Source of the DNA: Bifidobacterium criceti
GTDB taxonomy: Bacteria > Actinomycetota > Actinomycetes > Actinomycetales > Bifidobacteriaceae
Assembly (NCBI RefSeq): GCF_002286935.1
Contig: NZ_MVOH01000014.1
Span: 143,961-207,960 of the forward strand
Direction of reading: 5' to 3'
Length of the DNA: 64,000 nucleotides
Below the pieces are notes generated by a model. That model made no database searches and was not told the origin of the DNA. It saw only the letters and a program-made list of their open reading frames with translations. Made by a program: the position numbers and the translations under genes. Shown piece after piece: positions 1 through 8,822 of the stretch (positions within the stretch are counted from its first letter, which is position 1; every line of letters starts with the position of its first letter).

Positions 1-824
1 ACGTCCGCGTCCTTGTCCTCGCCGTACTTGATGCCGGCGAGTTTCTCGGCAGCCTCGATGACCGGGAAGACCTCATCGGTCTCGTAGATGTTCTGCTTGC
101 CCTGCAGCAGGTACGCGAGACGTTCGAGGCCCGCGCCGGTGTCGATGTTCTTGTGCTTGAGCTCGCCGGCGATGTGCAGTTCGGTCTTCGACTTGACGTT
201 GTCGACCATATAGTTCTCGAAGACGAGGTCCCAGATCTCGATGTAGCGGTTCTCGTCGGCGATCGGGCCGCCTTCCTTGCCGTATTCGGGGCCTCGGTCG
301 ACGTAGATCTCGGAGCACGGGCCACCGGGTCCGGGGCCGCCCGTCGTCCAGAAGTTGTCCTCCATGCCGAGGATCTGGATGTGTTCGGTGTCGACGCCCT
401 CGTTCTTCCAGATCGCGCGCGCCTCGTCATCGTCGGTGTACGTCGTCATCCACAGCTTCTCCGGGTCGAAGCCGTAGCCGCCCTGATCGACGGGGCTCGT
501 GAGCAGCTCGTACGCGTAGTGGATGGCCTCCTCCTTGAAGTAGTCGCCGAAGGAGAAGTTGCCGAGCATCTGGAAGAACGTGCCGTGGCGCGTCGTCTTG
601 CCGACCTCGTCGATGTCGAGCGTGCGCACGCACTTCTGGTTGCTCGCCATGCGGTGGCTCGGCGGCGTCTGCTCACCCATGAGGTACGGGATGAACGGCA
701 CCATGCCGGCGATCGTGAAGAGCGTCGTCGGGTTCGGCGAGATGAGCGAGGCGGACGGCACGATGAGGTGGTCCTGCTTCTTGAAGTAGTTGAGGTATCG
801 CTGCGCGATCTCCGCGGTGCGCAT
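1..824 (-). CDS. alaS: Alanyl-tRNA synthetase, N-terminal part (runs off the window)
   Basis: Charges tRNA-Ala with alanine in the cytoplasm. About 274 N-terminal residues are present. The class II catalytic core is visible: the motif-2 region around [18 protein letters not shown] and motif 3 as [12 protein letters not shown], where many family members have NIDTGMGLER. The ATG at 824 follows AAGGAG nine bases upstream. The editing and C-Ala domains lie beyond position 1. Two small envelope genes and rpsD lie upstream on the same strand, a neighbourhood common in bifidobacteria. Identification is very secure. Confidence 0.97.
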   Translation of the reverse strand, partial: MRTAEIAQRYLNYFKKQDHLIVPSASLISPNPTTLFTIAGMVPFIPYLMGEQTPPSHRMASNQKCVRTLDIDEVGKTTRHGTFFQMLGNFSFGDYFKEEAIHYAYELLTSPVDQGGYGFDPEKLWMTTYTDDDEARAIWKNEGVDTEHIQILGMEDNFWTTGGPGPGGPCSEIYVDRGPEYGKEGGPIADENRYIEIWDLVFENYMVDNVKSKTELHIAGELKHKNIDTGAGLERLAYLLQGKQNIYETDEVFPVIEAAEKLAGIKYGEDKDAD

Positions 825-913
825 TGCTGGCGGCTCCTTTGAAGATGGTTGAAGATGATGGTGGGGTTGCGTTGGGATCTTGGGAACGCCCGTCCGGAAG
901 CGTCCGTCGCCGT

Positions 914-1150
914 TCAGCTGAGCTTGTCCATGTAACGGCTGTTGAGCTCGGCCTCACGGGCCCGGCGCGTGTCGGTGAACTCGGCCACAAGGCCCTGGAG
1001 CGTGCGCATGCCGACGTTCTGCTGGTCGGGGCCGAGGAGGAACTGACGTGCCTTGTCGGGCGTGTTGGCCTTCACATAGGCATTCGCCTTGCTGACGGCG
1101 ATGACGCCGGCGATCATGCCGAGCGCGATCCACAGGAGACGTTTGCGCAT
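914..1150 (-). CDS. Small hypothetical protein with N-terminal membrane segment
   Basis: A 78-residue protein starting [20 protein letters not shown]: a short basic stretch, then one hydrophobic segment, then a charged helical tail rich in Arg and Glu. It is probably a small membrane-anchored protein. A purine-rich ribosome site (GGAAGGGAAG) overlaps the end of the preceding DUF948 gene, whose stop is 3 bases upstream of this ATG, so the two are probably translated together and may act together. I do not recognise a named family; the location between DUF948 and alaS is a recurring bifidobacterial arrangement. Confidence 0.75.
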   Translation of the reverse strand: MRKRLLWIALGMIAGVIAVSKANAYVKANTPDKARQFLLGPDQQNVGMRTLQGLVAEFTDTRRAREAELNSRYMDKLS

Positions 1151-1153
1151 GGC

Positions 1154-1570
1154 TCACTTCCCTTCCGTCGTGGTAGCCGTGACCGTCGTGGCGGCTGCGG
1201 TGGCAGCGGGCTTCCTGCCCTTGTTCATGAACGACTGCGCCGTGGTCTTGAGCGCGTAGAATGTCGAGGCGAGTTTGATGATCGGCTTGCCGAGGAACGA
1301 ACCGTACAGGTTCGTCAATGCGCCGATGTTGTTCGCGGTGCTCGAGGCCGCCGAGGAGATCTCGTTGACGTCGGCGAGCGACTTGTTGACCTGCTGCACC
1401 GTCGTCACGCCCTCATCGAGCGCCGGCAGCGCATGGTCGCCCGTCTCCTTGACGGTGTCGGCGAGCTGGTCGAACAGCTTGCCAAGACGGATGAGCGGAT
1501 ATATAAGGAATCCGGCGAGCACGGCGAACGCTATCGCCGCGATCAGTCCAGCAATTTCTCCAGCACCCAT
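1154..1570 (-). CDS. DUF948 domain protein
   Basis: A 138-residue protein with an N-terminal membrane helix (MGAGEIAGLIAAIAFAVLAG), followed by an amphipathic region of the DUF948 type (repeated Val/Leu/Asn with Asp and Thr) and a Lys/Ala/Thr-rich tail. Members of this family are membrane-anchored proteins of unknown role, often next to alaS and rpsD in actinobacteria. The ATG at 1570 is preceded by AGAAAGAGG; a longer frame back to 1639 lacks such a site and starts with a basic, unlikely leader. It is probably co-transcribed with the next two minus-strand genes. Confidence 0.8.
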   Translation of the reverse strand: MGAGEIAGLIAAIAFAVLAGFLIYPLIRLGKLFDQLADTVKETGDHALPALDEGVTTVQQVNKSLADVNEISSAASSTANNIGALTNLYGSFLGKPIIKLASTFYALKTTAQSFMNKGRKPAATAAATTVTATTTEGK

Positions 1571-1658
1571 GTTCGTGCACCTCTTTCTGCCACGACGTGT
1601 TGTGTCACGACTTCCTCTTACCCGACTTAGGGTATCCAAGCGCCCCGACGGGGAACGG

Positions 1659-2336
1659 TTAGCGGCGGTTGTAGGAAATCACGCTGAGCGAAGAAGCGAA
1701 CACGGTGTCCGTGTCGAGGTCGAACTCGGTGACGGAACCGTTCGCCGGCCGCTCGCTCAGGTCGTAGCCTTCCGGGGCGAATCGCTGCATGAGGCTGAGC
1801 AATGTGTTGCCGTGGGAGATCTGCAGGATGTGGTCGCCGTCCTTGAGCGCCGGGTTCGCCGCGATGAGCGCGTAGCCGCCGGCGATGCGCTCCCAGTACT
1901 CGTCGTCGGATTCCGCATCATGGAACGGGTCGGCTTCCTTGAGGAAGTCGCGCGTCGCGGCGAGGCCGTAGCGTTCGACGATCGCGTTGTAGGTCGGCGC
2001 ACCGTGGGGGCCACCCGCGGCGAGCCATGCGAGCGACATGTCCTGCCCCTCGTAATAGCCGTAGAACTGCTCGCGGAAATGCATGTCGCTCACGAGTCCG
2101 GGACGCCTATGTCCGTGGGCTTCGTTGATGTCGAGGATGCGTGCGGCGGTCGTCTGCGCGCGTGTCGTGTCCGAACAGTAGGCGGCGGCGAAATCGATGT
2201 CCGCGAGCAATGCGCCCGCATGCGCGGCGTCGTCGAGTCCGGATTGCGTGAGCGGCGAGTTCGACCATCCCTGCAGACGGTTGTATCGGTTGAAGAAGGT
2301 CTGTCCATGGCGGACGAGATGCAGATGGAGAATCAT
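1659..2336 (-). CDS. Histidine phosphatase family protein (phosphoglycerate mutase-like)
   Basis: A 225-residue cytosolic protein of the histidine phosphatase superfamily. The catalytic RHG motif is at residues 9-11 (LVRHGQTFFN), the phosphate-pocket acidic residue lies in the region REQFYGYYEGQ, and the second His is in LQISHGNTLL. The substrate cannot be read from sequence; relatives include cofactor-dependent phosphoglycerate mutases and broad-specificity phosphatases. It is divergent from the holin-like gene, with only 39 bases between the two starts. Two further members of this superfamily lie at 44.4 and 47.3 kb. Confidence 0.88.
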   Translation of the reverse strand: MILHLHLVRHGQTFFNRYNRLQGWSNSPLTQSGLDDAAHAGALLADIDFAAAYCSDTTRAQTTAARILDINEAHGHRRPGLVSDMHFREQFYGYYEGQDMSLAWLAAGGPHGAPTYNAIVERYGLAATRDFLKEADPFHDAESDDEYWERIAGGYALIAANPALKDGDHILQISHGNTLLSLMQRFAPEGYDLSERPANGSVTEFDLDTDTVFASSLSVISYNRR

Positions 2337-2375
2337 AACTACCGATTATCGCACTTGGTTGCCATAATCGTGACC

Positions 2376-2741
2376 ATGGGTAGTTTTCTTATTCGCTGGG
2401 CGATTCTGACGGTCGCCGCCGGCATCATGGTCGTGCTGCTTCCCGGCATGCACGCCGTGGGCCATCCTCCGATCCTCGGTGTCGCCGCATTCGCGTTGTT
2501 CATGGCGCTGCTCAACGCGTCGATCAAACCGGTCGTGCAGATGCTCGCACTGCCGTTCTCGATTCTGTCGTTCGGCCTGGTCGCCCTCATCATCAACTGG
2601 CTGTTCATGGAGCTTGCCTCGTGGCTCGCGCTCAAGCTGTTCGACGTCGGCGTCACGATCGACGGCTTCCTGTGGGCGGTCCTCGGGTCCCTGATCATGT
2701 CGGTCGTCAGCGGCATCGTGAGCTCCGCCGTCTCCTCCTGA
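2376..2741 (+). CDS. Phage holin family (4-TM) membrane protein
   Basis: A 121-residue, very hydrophobic protein with four predicted membrane spans, matching the pattern of the 'mycobacterial 4-TMS phage holin' family (YvlD-like): hydrophobic start, a central NASIKP...LPFSILSFGL segment, and a C-terminal glycine/serine-containing helix. Despite the family name most chromosomal members are not part of a prophage, and nothing phage-like surrounds this one. The ATG at 2376 was chosen because it begins directly at the first hydrophobic segment; the frame is open further upstream but there it overlaps the divergent phosphatase gene. Confidence 0.85.
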   Translation: MGSFLIRWAILTVAAGIMVVLLPGMHAVGHPPILGVAAFALFMALLNASIKPVVQMLALPFSILSFGLVALIINWLFMELASWLALKLFDVGVTIDGFLWAVLGSLIMSVVSGIVSSAVSS

Positions 2742-2760
2742 CCGCCCCTCCCCGGCTACA

Positions 2761-2796
2761 CGTAAGGCCCCGCGATCTGCATCGCGGGGCCTTACG
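2761..2796. terminator. Bidirectional intrinsic terminator between the holin-like gene and rpsD
   Basis: A perfect 16-bp inverted repeat (2761-2776 with 2781-2796) with a CTGC loop sits between two convergent genes, 19 bases after one stop and 45 bases before the other. Confidence 0.9.
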
Positions 2797-2841
2797 CTGT
2801 ATGTCCTTATACTGTATCGGTTTACAGTATGTGAATCCAGA

Positions 2842-3468
2842 TCAGCGGGCGTAGAACTCGACCACGTACTGGATGTTGACCTGCACCGGAATCTCCTCCG
2901 CTTCAGGCTTGCGGGTCAGCGTCGCCTTGAGCTGGGCGATGTTGACGTCCAGATATCCCGGGACCGGCGGCAGCACGTCACGGTGCGTGCCTTCGGCCGC
3001 GATCTGGAACGGGACCATCGTCTGGCTCTTCGGCTTGACCTGGATGGTCTGGCCGGGCTTGACGCGGTAGGACGGGCGGTCGACGATGTTGCCGTCGACG
3101 AGGATGTGGCGGTGCACCACGAACTGGCGGGCCTGCGCGGTCGTGCGGGCGATGCCGGCACGCAGCACGAGGGCGTCGAGACGGGTCTCCAGATCGGTCA
3201 GCATCGCGTTGCCGGTCTGGCCCGCGGTGTGCGTGCCCTTTTCATAGGCGGCACGCAGCTGCTTCTCGGAGATGCCGTACTGCGCGCGCAGACGCTGCTT
3301 CTCGCGCAGACGGACCGCGTAATCGGATTCCGCGCGGCGGCGGGTGCGGCCGTGCTCACCGGGGGCATACGGACGCTTTTCGAAGATGCGCTGAGCCTTC
3401 GGGGTCAGTGCGATGCCGAGGGCGCGCGAAAGGCGCACCTGACGGCGGGAACGCTGAACGTTCGTCAT
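2842..3468 (-). CDS. rpsD: 30S ribosomal protein S4
   Basis: A 208-residue small-subunit protein that nucleates 16S rRNA assembly. The N-terminal S4 domain (RRQVRLSRALGIALTPKAQR, EKRPYAPGEHG) is followed by the S4 RNA-binding domain (LETRLDALVLRAGIARTTAQARQFVVHRHI). The start at 3468 gives the canonical MTNVQRSRRQVRLSR; the frame extends upstream, but no S4 homology lies there. A zinc-binding Cys set is absent, so this is the C-minus type. Translation is preceded by an unusually long leader (next entry). Confidence 0.98.
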   Translation of the reverse strand: MTNVQRSRRQVRLSRALGIALTPKAQRIFEKRPYAPGEHGRTRRRAESDYAVRLREKQRLRAQYGISEKQLRAAYEKGTHTAGQTGNAMLTDLETRLDALVLRAGIARTTAQARQFVVHRHILVDGNIVDRPSYRVKPGQTIQVKPKSQTMVPFQIAAEGTHRDVLPPVPGYLDVNIAQLKATLTRKPEAEEIPVQVNIQYVVEFYAR

Positions 3469-3679
3469 TGGTTTGTATCCTTTGTTCGTTCTGTCGTTGT
3501 CTGAACGGAACATGGCGTGACGGGTCACGCCATGCGAGCCGGCCTCTCCAGTGCTTCGCCGTGCCATGCACGAACGGCCCTGCGGCCGCCGATCCACTGA
3601 CGGGCTATGGCTCCAGACGGCATCGCCCGGTGGGACGACACCAATCGACGATTGTACACCTCAGGGACGGACATGCCCA
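3469..3679 (-). promoter_or_regulatory. rpsD promoter and about 175-nt leader with perfect hairpin
   Basis: On the minus strand a -10 TACAAT (3651-3656) and a -35 TGGGCA (3674-3679) are separated by 17 bases, placing transcription start near 3644 and leaving a leader of about 175 nt before the rpsD ATG. Near its 3' end the leader contains a perfect inverted repeat, CATGGCGTGAC at 3511-3521 and its complement at 3524-3534, about 45 bases before the ATG. Autoregulation of S4 synthesis is known in other bacteria; control here is inferred. Confidence 0.6.
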
Positions 3680-3696
3680 TCGCCTCCGGCCGCGGC

Positions 3697-6387
3697 TCAC
3701 AGTTTCTCGATTGGCGCGACGCGCAGCATGAGCCTTTTGACGCCGTCGGATCCGAAGTCGACGGTGATGATCGAGTTCCTGCCTTTGTCCTGCGTCTCGA
3801 GGACGGTGCCGAGTCCGAAACTGTCATGCGACACCTTGTCGCCGACATGGAAATCGTTGATGTCAAGACGGTTGTCCCTGTCAAGCGATGACGCGGGCTT
3901 GGCATGCGGTTTCGGCGCCGCCTTGCGCGTCGTCACCTTCCCCGAGCGCGACGACGCCGAGGAGGATCCGAAGCGCGGCGAACGGGACGGCGACGCGCTC
4001 GTGCCGTATGTGAAATGGGCGCCGCCGTTGCCAGACGATGAGGACGATGACGTGCGCTCGCGCGCCGCCGAACCGAAGCGCGGCGCCTGGGAGCCATACG
4101 ACGAACCGGAACGTGACGACGATCCGTATGACGAGGACCCATACGACGCCGATCCGTACGAGGAGGATCCATGGGAGGACGAACCGTACGACGACCCACC
4201 ATAGGTCGTTCCCATCGAATCGTCGTCCCAGTCGCCGAATTCGTCAAGCGTCGCGTTCCAATCGTCATCGGAGCCGCGGCCCCAGCCGGCGCGCATGCGT
4301 TCGACGCCCGCCTCCTTGCGCTTCCAGTCGATGAGCCCCTCCGGGATCTCGTCGAGGAACTGGCTCGGCATCATCTCGCTCGACCTCCCCCACTGCGCGC
4401 GCACGGCGGCGCGCGTGATATAGAGGTGCCGTTTCGCGCGCGTGATGCCCACATAGGCGAGACGGCGTTCCTCGCTCAGTTCGCTCGCGTCCTCCATCGC
4501 ACGCGAATGCGGGAACGTGCCCTGCTCCATGCCCGTGAGGAACACGACCGGGTATTCGAGGCCCTTCGCCGTGTGCAATGTCATGAGCGTGACCTTGCCG
4601 CTGTCCTCGCTTTCGTCGGGCAACTGGTCGAAATCGGCGACGAGCGCCGTCGTCTCCAAAAAGCCCACGAGCGTCGCATCGGGCGTGTTCTGCTCATATT
4701 CGGCGGCGACCGATTGCAACTGCGAGAGGTTCTCGACACGCGACTGGTCCTGCGGGTCGGTCGATTTGCTCAATTCATCGAGCAACCCGCTCTCTCTGAG
4801 CACCCGCGCGACGACCTGCGACGGCTGGCCGTCGTGTTCGGCCGCGAACGCGCGCAGGCCCGTCATCAGGTCGGCGAAGCGCTTGAGCGGGTTGAGCGTG
4901 CGCGTCGTCATCCCCTCGATCCTGTCGGCCTGCTCGACGCCTTCCCAGAACGTCAGGCCGTGCTCGTCCGCATACATCGTGACGATCGATTCGGCGCGTG
5001 CGCCAAGGCCTCGCTTCGGTACATTGAGGATGCGGCGCATGTTGATCGCGTCCGCCGGGTTGACGATCGCCTGCAGGTACGCGAGCGCGTCCTTGACCTC
5101 CCTGCGCTCGTAGAACTTCGTGCCGCCGATGAGCTGGTATGGCACATGCGCCTGGATGAGGCCCTCCTCAAGCGAGCGCGACTGCGCGTTCGCCCGATAC
5201 ATGACCGCGATGTCCGAGTAGCGTACGCCCTCCTCCTCATGCAGCCTTTTGATCTCGTGGGCGATCCAATGCGCCTCGAGCTGCGCGGTGTCGGCCGCGT
5301 ATCCGGTGATCGGGACGCCTTTGCCCGCGGACGTCCACAGTTTTTTCGGTTTACGGCCTTCGTTGTGCGCGATGACGGCGTTCGCGGCGTCGAGGATCGT
5401 CTGCGTCGAACGGTAGTTCTGTTCGAGCATGATCGTGCGCGCGTTCGGGAAGTCCTTCTCGAAATCCTGGATGTTGCTGATGTCCGCTCCACGGAACGCG
5501 TAGATCGATTGGTCGGAGTCGCCGACGACGGTGATCCACGCGGGTCCTACGCGTCCGGCGCCGCGCGCGTCGGGCGACGGGTGTTCGCCCGCGTCGACGC
5601 CCGCGAGTTCGCGGATGAGCACATATTGCGCGTGGTTCGTGTCCTGGTATTCGTCGACGAGGATGTAACGGAATTTGTGGTGGTAGTATGCGGCGACGTC
5701 CGGCTGTGTGCGCAGCAGTTCGACGGTGCGCACGATGAGGTCGTCGAAATCGACGGCGTTCGCGAGCGCGAGACGGTGTTCGTATTCGGCGTAGACGACC
5801 GCGTAGAGTTCCTCGACGTTGCCGATGCGTCCGATGTGGTATCCGCGTGTGCCGGGGCGGAAGTCGGGTGCGTATTGGGCGAGCAGTTCCTTCGCGCCCG
5901 TCAGGTTGTTCTTGTAGTCGGAGATGCGTGCGAGGATCTGACGTGGCGTGTAGCGCTTGACATCGAAGTTGAAGTCGGACGCGATGAGTTTGACGAGGCG
6001 TTCGCAGTCGGCCGTGTCGTAGATCGTGAACCCGGATTTGAGGCCGATCCTGTCGCCGTCACGGCGCAGGATGCGCACGCATGCGGAGTGGAATGTCGAG
6101 ACCCACATGCGTTCGGCGACCGGTCCGATGAGTGACGACAGGCGTTCGCGCATCTCGGCGGCGGCCTTGTTCGTGAACGTGATCGCGAGGATCTGGCTCG
6201 GCCATGCGCCGAACTGCGTGAGGATCCATGCGATGCGGCGGGTGAGCACGCGCGTCTTGCCGGAACCCGCGCCCGCGCCGATGAGCAGGGCCGGGCCGTG
6301 GTATTGGACCGCTTCGGCCTGCTGGGGGTTCAAATCACCAATCAGCGCCTCTGGTGGTCGGGCGATGACGTCGGGATCTTGCTGCAC
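3697..6387 (-). CDS. pcrA: ATP-dependent DNA helicase, PcrA/UvrD type
   Basis: An SF1 helicase that unwinds DNA 3' to 5' in repair and replication restart. Walker A GAGSGKT is at about residues 39-45. Further motifs are LVDEYQDTNHAQ (Walker B), GDSDQSIYAFRGAD, EQNYRST, TLHTAKGLEYPVVFLTGME and YVGITRAKR. The C-terminus has a Ser/Tyr/Gly-rich tract of SYGSS-like repeats (encoded at about 4050-4210) and then a PcrA-type Tudor-like end (VGDKVSHDSFGLGTV). The GTG at 6387 is preferred because GAAAGGAAGC lies just upstream; an ATG at 6408 lacks a ribosome site. This gives 896 residues, long for the family because of the repeat tract. Confidence 0.95.
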   Translation of the reverse strand: MQQDPDVIARPPEALIGDLNPQQAEAVQYHGPALLIGAGAGSGKTRVLTRRIAWILTQFGAWPSQILAITFTNKAAAEMRERLSSLIGPVAERMWVSTFHSACVRILRRDGDRIGLKSGFTIYDTADCERLVKLIASDFNFDVKRYTPRQILARISDYKNNLTGAKELLAQYAPDFRPGTRGYHIGRIGNVEELYAVVYAEYEHRLALANAVDFDDLIVRTVELLRTQPDVAAYYHHKFRYILVDEYQDTNHAQYVLIRELAGVDAGEHPSPDARGAGRVGPAWITVVGDSDQSIYAFRGADISNIQDFEKDFPNARTIMLEQNYRSTQTILDAANAVIAHNEGRKPKKLWTSAGKGVPITGYAADTAQLEAHWIAHEIKRLHEEEGVRYSDIAVMYRANAQSRSLEEGLIQAHVPYQLIGGTKFYERREVKDALAYLQAIVNPADAINMRRILNVPKRGLGARAESIVTMYADEHGLTFWEGVEQADRIEGMTTRTLNPLKRFADLMTGLRAFAAEHDGQPSQVVARVLRESGLLDELSKSTDPQDQSRVENLSQLQSVAAEYEQNTPDATLVGFLETTALVADFDQLPDESEDSGKVTLMTLHTAKGLEYPVVFLTGMEQGTFPHSRAMEDASELSEERRLAYVGITRAKRHLYITRAAVRAQWGRSSEMMPSQFLDEIPEGLIDWKRKEAGVERMRAGWGRGSDDDWNATLDEFGDWDDDSMGTTYGGSSYGSSSHGSSSYGSASYGSSSYGSSSRSGSSYGSQAPRFGSAARERTSSSSSSGNGGAHFTYGTSASPSRSPRFGSSSASSRSGKVTTRKAAPKPHAKPASSLDRDNRLDINDFHVGDKVSHDSFGLGTVLETQDKGRNSIITVDFGSDGVKRLMLRVAPIEKL

Positions 6388-6497
6388 GTCGCTTCCTTTC
6401 GTAACCATGGGACCCGGGGACAGGCCGGCTACCATATCTAGCACACCGATTGGTCACCTCGCGACGGCATGCGCCGGCACTGCATGCCGTGGTCAGT

Positions 6498-6510
6498 TGT
6501 ACGGCGTACA
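6498..6510. promoter_or_regulatory. Small palindrome upstream of xpt
   Basis: TGTACGGCGTACA forms 5-bp arms around GGC, about 90 bases before the xpt ATG in the divergent pcrA-xpt gap. It could be an operator for purine-responsive control, but no purine riboswitch core or known repressor consensus is recognisable here. Confidence 0.25.
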
Positions 6511-6600
6511 GTGATGCGACATATTCACCCAACAACACGCGCACCATACTGGAGACCCTATGCCGCCACCGGTGCCGCATTCCCAGATGGAAGGACGCAG

Positions 6601-7182
6601 ATGCTGGAACTTGAGGAACGGATCAGGCAGCAGGGAACGGTCAAACCGGGCAATGTGCTCAAGGTGGACGCCTTCCTCAACCATCAGTGCGACGTGGCGC
6701 TGTTCGATGCCATGGGCGCGGCATGGGCCGAACATTTCCAAGGCAAGCCGATCACCAAGATCCTGACCATCGAGGCTTCCGGCATCGGCATCGCATGCGT
6801 GGCCGCACGCCATTTCGACAACGTTCCGGTCGTGTTCGCCAAGAAGGCACAATCGATCAACCTCGACGGCGAACAGTACGTGACGCAGGTGTATTCGTTC
6901 ACCAAGCAGCGTGAGTTCCCCGTGATCGTGGCCAAGAAATTCCTGTCGGCGGACGACCATGTGCTCATCATCGATGACTTCCTTGCCAACGGCAAGGCGC
7001 TTCAGGGGCTCATCGAGCTGTGCGAGGATGCCGGCGCCACGGTGGAAGGCATCGGCATCGCCATCGAAAAGGGCTTCCAAGGTGGCGGCGACCGTCTGCG
7101 CGAAGCGGGATTCGACCTTGATTCGCTGGCCATCGTCGAGTCGATGGATGCCGACAATGGCACCGTGACCTTCCGTCACTGA
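6601..7182 (+). CDS. xpt: Xanthine phosphoribosyltransferase
   Basis: A 193-residue type I phosphoribosyltransferase that converts xanthine and PRPP to XMP in purine salvage. The PRPP-binding loop is visible as [14 protein letters not shown] (about residues 120-133), together with [12 protein letters not shown] and [11 protein letters not shown] typical of Xpt. The ATG at 6601 follows GGAAGGA by 6 bases. It lies 20 bases before the purine permease gene, so transporter and enzyme form an operon. Codon choice is less skewed to G/C-ending NCG codons than in the flanking genes. Confidence 0.95.
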   Translation: MLELEERIRQQGTVKPGNVLKVDAFLNHQCDVALFDAMGAAWAEHFQGKPITKILTIEASGIGIACVAARHFDNVPVVFAKKAQSINLDGEQYVTQVYSFTKQREFPVIVAKKFLSADDHVLIIDDFLANGKALQGLIELCEDAGATVEGIGIAIEKGFQGGGDRLREAGFDLDSLAIVESMDADNGTVTFRH

Positions 7183-7202
7183 CTGCACAAGAGGAGCCCA
7201 AG

Positions 7203-8552
7203 GTGAAGCAACAACGCAGTAAGGTCTCGTTCGCCACGCTTTCGTCGCTCGACGCCCCCGTCTCGTTCTGGCGCGGCATACCGTTCGGGTTGCAGCATGT
7301 GCTCGCCATGTTCGTGGCCAATCTCGCCCCCATCTTCCTCGTGGCGGCAGCAGGCCACATGAGCGCCACCGATTCCGCACGCATCATCCAATCCGGCCTG
7401 CTTGTGGCGGGCCTGGGCACATGCCTGCAGCTCTACGGCATATGGCGCATCGGATCGCGACTGCCGATGGTCACTGGCATCTCGTTCACCTATGTGGCCG
7501 CGGCGATCGCCATCGTAGGGCAGCAAGGCTATGGGGCCGTAGTGGGTGCGGTGCTCGTCGGCGGCCTGCTCGAAGTCGCCTTGGGGCTCACGGCCCAGTA
7601 TTGGGCGCGGTTCGTACCTCCAGTGGTGTCCGCCGTGGTGGTCACGTCGATTGGCTTCTCACTGCTTTCCGTGGGCGCCGAAAGCTTCGGAGGCGGCTCG
7701 GGTGCACCGGATTTCGGCAGTTGGCAGAATCTCACGCTCGGCACGGTCTCATTGGTCGCATGCCTTGCATTCCAGCTGCTCATGAAAGGTGTGGCCAAGC
7801 AGCTTTCCGTGCTGTTCGGCCTTGTGGTGGGCTACCTGCTGGCATTGTGCCTTGGCAAAGTGGATTTCAGCGGGTTCGCGCATCTGCAGGTGGTGAGCCT
7901 TCCCACATTCATGCCGTTCAAGCCGGAATTCGATTGGGGCGCCATCATCTCGATCGGCCTGCTCTACGTCGTCTCATCCGTCGAAGTGCTGGGCGACACC
8001 GCAGCACTGACCAAGGTTGGCCTCGACCGCGCCCCCACCAAGAAAGAGACAGCTGGAGCCATCGCCGGCGACGGCCTGATCTCATCGTTCTCCGGCTTGT
8101 TCGGATGCCTGCCGCTCACCTCATTCGCCCAGAACATCGGTCTGGTGGCCATGACCAAGGTCGTCAACCGCAAGGTGATCCTCTCGGGTGGCCTGCTGCT
8201 CGTGCTCGCGAGCTTCGTACCTGCCGTGTCCGAAGTCTTCAACTCCATGCCGCAGGCGGTGCTGGGCGGTTGCACGATCATGATGTTCGGCAACATCATC
8301 CTCTCGGGCTTCCAGATGATCTCCGACGCCGGCTATACGCAGCGCAACATCACGATCGCCGCGCTCTCCTTGACCATCGGCATCGGCTTCACGCAGGTCT
8401 CGGCGATCTTCGTGAACTTCCCGCCGCTGTTCCAATCGATTTTCGCGCACAACTGCATCGCGGTGGCGTTCGTGGTGGCCGTGGTGCTCAATCTGCTGCT
8501 GCCCGGTGAGGAACGCTTCCTCGCCATGCCAAGCGAACAGCCGCAGGACTAG
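7203..8552 (+). CDS. pbuX: Xanthine/uric acid-type nucleobase permease (NCS2 family)
   Basis: A 449-residue integral membrane protein with about 12-14 hydrophobic segments. Family features include the N-terminal PFGLQHVLAMFVANLAPIF (conserved His in the QH motif), the GGS/GAPDFGSW region and the signature stretch FGCLPLTSFAQNIGLVAMTKV. It imports xanthine or a related purine by symport with cations. The GTG at 7203 has AAGAGGAG upstream. Its position directly after xpt supports xanthine as substrate. The operon ends at a strong terminator. Confidence 0.92.
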   Translation: MKQQRSKVSFATLSSLDAPVSFWRGIPFGLQHVLAMFVANLAPIFLVAAAGHMSATDSARIIQSGLLVAGLGTCLQLYGIWRIGSRLPMVTGISFTYVAAAIAIVGQQGYGAVVGAVLVGGLLEVALGLTAQYWARFVPPVVSAVVVTSIGFSLLSVGAESFGGGSGAPDFGSWQNLTLGTVSLVACLAFQLLMKGVAKQLSVLFGLVVGYLLALCLGKVDFSGFAHLQVVSLPTFMPFKPEFDWGAIISIGLLYVVSSVEVLGDTAALTKVGLDRAPTKKETAGAIAGDGLISSFSGLFGCLPLTSFAQNIGLVAMTKVVNRKVILSGGLLLVLASFVPAVSEVFNSMPQAVLGGCTIMMFGNIILSGFQMISDAGYTQRNITIAALSLTIGIGFTQVSAIFVNFPPLFQSIFAHNCIAVAFVVAVVLNLLLPGEERFLAMPSEQPQD

Positions 8553-8571
8553 GCGCACCTGACGCATCCCC

Positions 8572-8630
8572 ATGCGGTCGGCTGGTGGCCACACGCGTAT
8601 GGCGTGGCCACCAGTCGACCGCATTGTTCT
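8572..8630 (+). terminator. Intrinsic terminator of xpt-pbuX
   Basis: A 21-bp stem (8572-8592 with 8604-8624) has a single G-U wobble and is followed by TGTTCTTT. It starts 20 bases after the pbuX stop. The remaining stretch to 8822 shows no gene. Confidence 0.85.
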
Positions 8631-8822
8631 TTACGTGAACAATGCGCATGCTGATGATGAGCCAGCCGCCGGCAACACCCACACTCCCTTTGCCCAACCG
8701 AATCGCCATACAATACGGGACAGCACATACCCAACGTCACACCAACGCAAAGGAATCACGCGACATCAACGGCACGGACCGTCTCATCCGCGGCGCGCGC
8801 ATACGCACAGGCCTGAACGACG

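Noticed and set aside
2376..2741. Prophage remnant, from the holin-like gene
   Set aside because: No integrase, capsid, lysin or att sites nearby; chromosomal proteins of this 4-TM family are common outside phages.
6445..6600. Purine riboswitch before xpt
   Set aside because: The conserved purine-aptamer core and loop sequences could not be found; only a small palindrome is present.
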